Below, piece after piece: positions 62,737 through 64,000 of a DNA stretch of 64,000 nucleotides. Source of the DNA: Iodobacter sp. GTDB lineage: Bacteria; Pseudomonadota; Gammaproteobacteria; Burkholderiales; Chitinibacteraceae. A model generated the notes under the pieces. It was not told the DNA's origin and ran no database searches. It saw nothing but the letters and a program-made list of their open reading frames with translations. The stretch covers positions 1 through 64,000 of the forward strand of contig NZ_JANXSO010000042.1 of NCBI RefSeq assembly GCF_025352645.1, written 5' to 3'. Positions within the stretch are counted from its first letter, which is position 1. Each line of letters starts with the position of its first letter. The position numbers and the translations under genes were made by a program.

Positions 62737-63431
62737 GCTTTTACCCTGTGTAAATAAGACCAAGGCCCCACTTGATGTGGCTCCGTGATAAGCGCACTTA
62801 GGCGCTCAATAAATTCATCACGAAAAATCTCACGCGCACCAAACCGAGCCAAATGATCTGTACGCATCTGACAATCGATTAACTGAAATCCCTGCTGCTC
62901 TAGATAGCGAACCAAATGCACAAAGGCAATTTTAGAGGCGTCGGCTTTTCTGGCAAACATAGATTCACCGTAGAACATTTTTCCGATGGCGATGCCATAT
63001 AAGCCTCCTGCCAGCTCACCATCCATCCAACACTCAGCAGAATGCGCCCAGCCAGCACGATGCAAAGCCCCGTAGCTGGCACAAACATCATCACTAATCC
63101 ATGTGGCAGGCTCACCATCACGCGGTGCAGCACAGCCTTGCATCACCTCTGCAAACGCCGTATCAAAGCGCACCTCATAAGAACGATTGCGTAACACTTT
63201 ATCTAGCGACTTAGGAATATGCAGCTCAGCAGGAAAAAGCACCATCCTTGGGTTGGGGCTCCACCAAAGAATGGGCTCACCTGGCATAAACCACGGAAAA
63301 ATGCCGGATACGTATGCAGACAACACCCGTTGAGGCGACAAATCCCCCCCTGCAGCCAACAAACCATTTGGCTCTTGCAAGGCAAGAGAGAGCGGAGGGA
63401 ACTGCAAACTGCTATCAAGCCAAGGAATCAC
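62733..63431 (-). CDS. aat: leucyl/phenylalanyl-tRNA--protein transferase Aat
   Basis: A 232-residue N-end-rule enzyme that adds Leu or Phe to N-terminal Arg or Lys. It shows [56 protein letters not shown] and [15 protein letters not shown]. Its stop overlaps the bpt start by 4 nt, so the two transferases form one coupled operon, as in many proteobacteria. The fur gene ends 5 bp upstream on the same strand. Confidence 0.96.
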   Translation of the reverse strand: MIPWLDSSLQFPPLSLALQEPNGLLAAGGDLSPQRVLSAYVSGIFPWFMPGEPILWWSPNPRMVLFPAELHIPKSLDKVLRNRSYEVRFDTAFAEVMQGCAAPRDGEPATWISDDVCASYGALHRAGWAHSAECWMDGELAGGLYGIAIGKMFYGESMFARKADASKIAFVHLVRYLEQQGFQLIDCQMRTDHLARFGAREIFRDEFIERLSALITEPHQVGPWSYLHRVKA

Positions 63432-63436
63432 TTAAA

Positions 63437-63853
63437 TTACGCCGCCTTGCATGTTGCGCAAATACCATACAAATACATTTCATGATCCTGAATTTCAAAA
63501 CCATGATCTTGTGCAATTGCGTCTTGGCGCTTCTCGATTTCAGCATCATAAAATTCTTCAACCTGCCCACACTTCACGCAAACCAAGTGATCATGATGGC
63601 CACCCGCGCTCAGTTCAAATACTGATTTACCGGTTTCAAAATGATGGCGAACCAAAATACCAGCCTGCTCAAATTGAGTCAGCACACGGTAAACGGTAGC
63701 CAGGCCAATATCTAAGTTGTCTGCAATCAACAGGCGGTAGACATCTTCCGCTGTCATATGGCGCTGATCACCTGTCTCAAACAAGTTTAAAATTTTCAGC
63801 CGTGGCCCAGTGGCCTTCAAACCCATTTCTTTTAATTCGTTCGCTTTGCTCAT
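63437..63853 (-). CDS. fur: ferric uptake regulator Fur
   Basis: A 138-residue Fur. The winged helix is at residues 1 to about 80 ([44 protein letters not shown]). The metal-binding and dimer domain has [32 protein letters not shown] and the second cysteine pair in GICATCK. With Fe2+ it represses iron-uptake genes. GGGAGA precedes the ATG. It is divergent from the bamE-like gene over 96 bp, the arrangement seen in many betaproteobacteria, and aat/bpt follow 5 bp downstream. Confidence 0.97.
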   Translation of the reverse strand: MSKANELKEMGLKATGPRLKILNLFETGDQRHMTAEDVYRLLIADNLDIGLATVYRVLTQFEQAGILVRHHFETGKSVFELSAGGHHDHLVCVKCGQVEEFYDAEIEKRQDAIAQDHGFEIQDHEMYLYGICATCKAA

Positions 63854-63949
63854 GTGTTTCTCTCCCTGTTTTAGGCTACATGCCCCAGATCAGGTTATGA
63901 TATAGCGTTTAAGTTGGTCACTCCAACCCGCTCTGGAAGAATATCGCCC

Positions 63950-64000
63950 ATGATGAAGGCAAAAGTACTTATTTTATTGCTCCCTATCGCGCTAGCTACC
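63950..64000 (+). CDS. start of a lipoprotein-type gene, probably bamE (cut by window edge)
   Basis: Only 17 codons are visible: MMKAKVLILLLPIALAT, the first part of a signal peptide. GGAAGA lies 9 nt before the first of two adjacent ATGs. The gene divergent from fur in Neisseriales and other betaproteobacteria is usually bamE/smpA, an outer-membrane assembly lipoprotein. That assignment is from gene order only. Confidence 0.6.
   Translation, partial: MMKAKVLILLLPIALAT

Overview
The window reads as ordinary chromosome of a Gram-negative betaproteobacterium. Moderate GC, a fur gene divergent from the start of a BamE-like lipoprotein gene, Aat and Bpt N-end-rule transferases in one overlapping pair, orphan chemotaxis receptors, and a Zymomonas-type iron alcohol dehydrogenase together suggest Neisseriales, family Chromobacteriaceae (Iodobacter-like). 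The assignment is inference from gene content; no 16S gene is present. There is no prophage, no complete insertion sequence and no CRISPR array.

Layout. 0-0.6 kb: four identical tRNA-Gly(GCC) genes and a tRNA-Cys, closed by a terminator. 0.6-4 kb: a small secreted Cys-containing protein, an FKBP isomerase, a decayed gene stretch with a TPR-protein remnant, tRNA-Leu(TAA), and an SDR/CatB-like acetyltransferase pair. 4-9.7 kb: a chemoreceptor, the Na+/Ser-Thr symporter SstT, and a 14-TM drug exporter with its MarR regulator. 9.7-17.7 kb: a sulfur amino acid block with a PatB-like C-S lyase, reverse transsulfuration genes (CGL, CBS) led by a 2-oxoglutarate/Fe(II) oxygenase, and two solute-binding proteins plus a cystine-type ABC permease without its ATPase. 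17.8-20.3 kb: a carboxypeptidase-like M14 protein coupled to an alpha/beta hydrolase, and a PlsC acyltransferase. 20.4-27 kb: OmpA-like lipoprotein, FAD oxidoreductase, CpdB-type nucleotidase and a Sel1 protein.

27-40.9 kb: miaA, MgtC and MarC membrane proteins, PPi-dependent phosphofructokinase, a sterol-desaturase-like protein, a second chemoreceptor, lysP, an NhaC/YuiF-type antiporter, a purine nucleoside phosphorylase with a TsgA-like transporter, and a NAPE-PLD-like hydrolase. 41-52 kb: an H-NOX sensor in an operon with a PAS-GGDEF-EAL-REC cyclic-di-GMP protein, a FUSC membrane protein, msrB with a hydrolase, htpG with a clear sigma-32 promoter, a 45-residue lysine-rich small protein, a CheZ-like orphan and hisC. 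52-64 kb: tRNA-Leu(GAG), an unknown helical protein, an LtaS-type sulfatase, DUF502, iron ADH, rlmD, a MOSC protein, a REC-HATPase switch protein, an orphan ParA, bpt, aat, fur and the 5' end of a bamE-like gene.

The most distinctive non-coding content is a set of dispersed palindromic intergenic repeats. One copy, directly after the htpG stop codon, has 23-bp imperfect terminal inverted repeats and looks like a 173-bp MITE; truncated or mosaic relatives lie near 1.05, 1.3, 26.6 and 45.5 kb. A second family (GTAGGGTGGGC type) lies near 26.8 and 53.1 kb, and one copy supplies the stop codon of the LtaS-like gene. The best candidates for new functional biology are the H-NOX/c-di-GMP operon, the oxygenase leading the transsulfuration operon, and several orphan signalling proteins. 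Nothing in the window is clearly a wholly new system.
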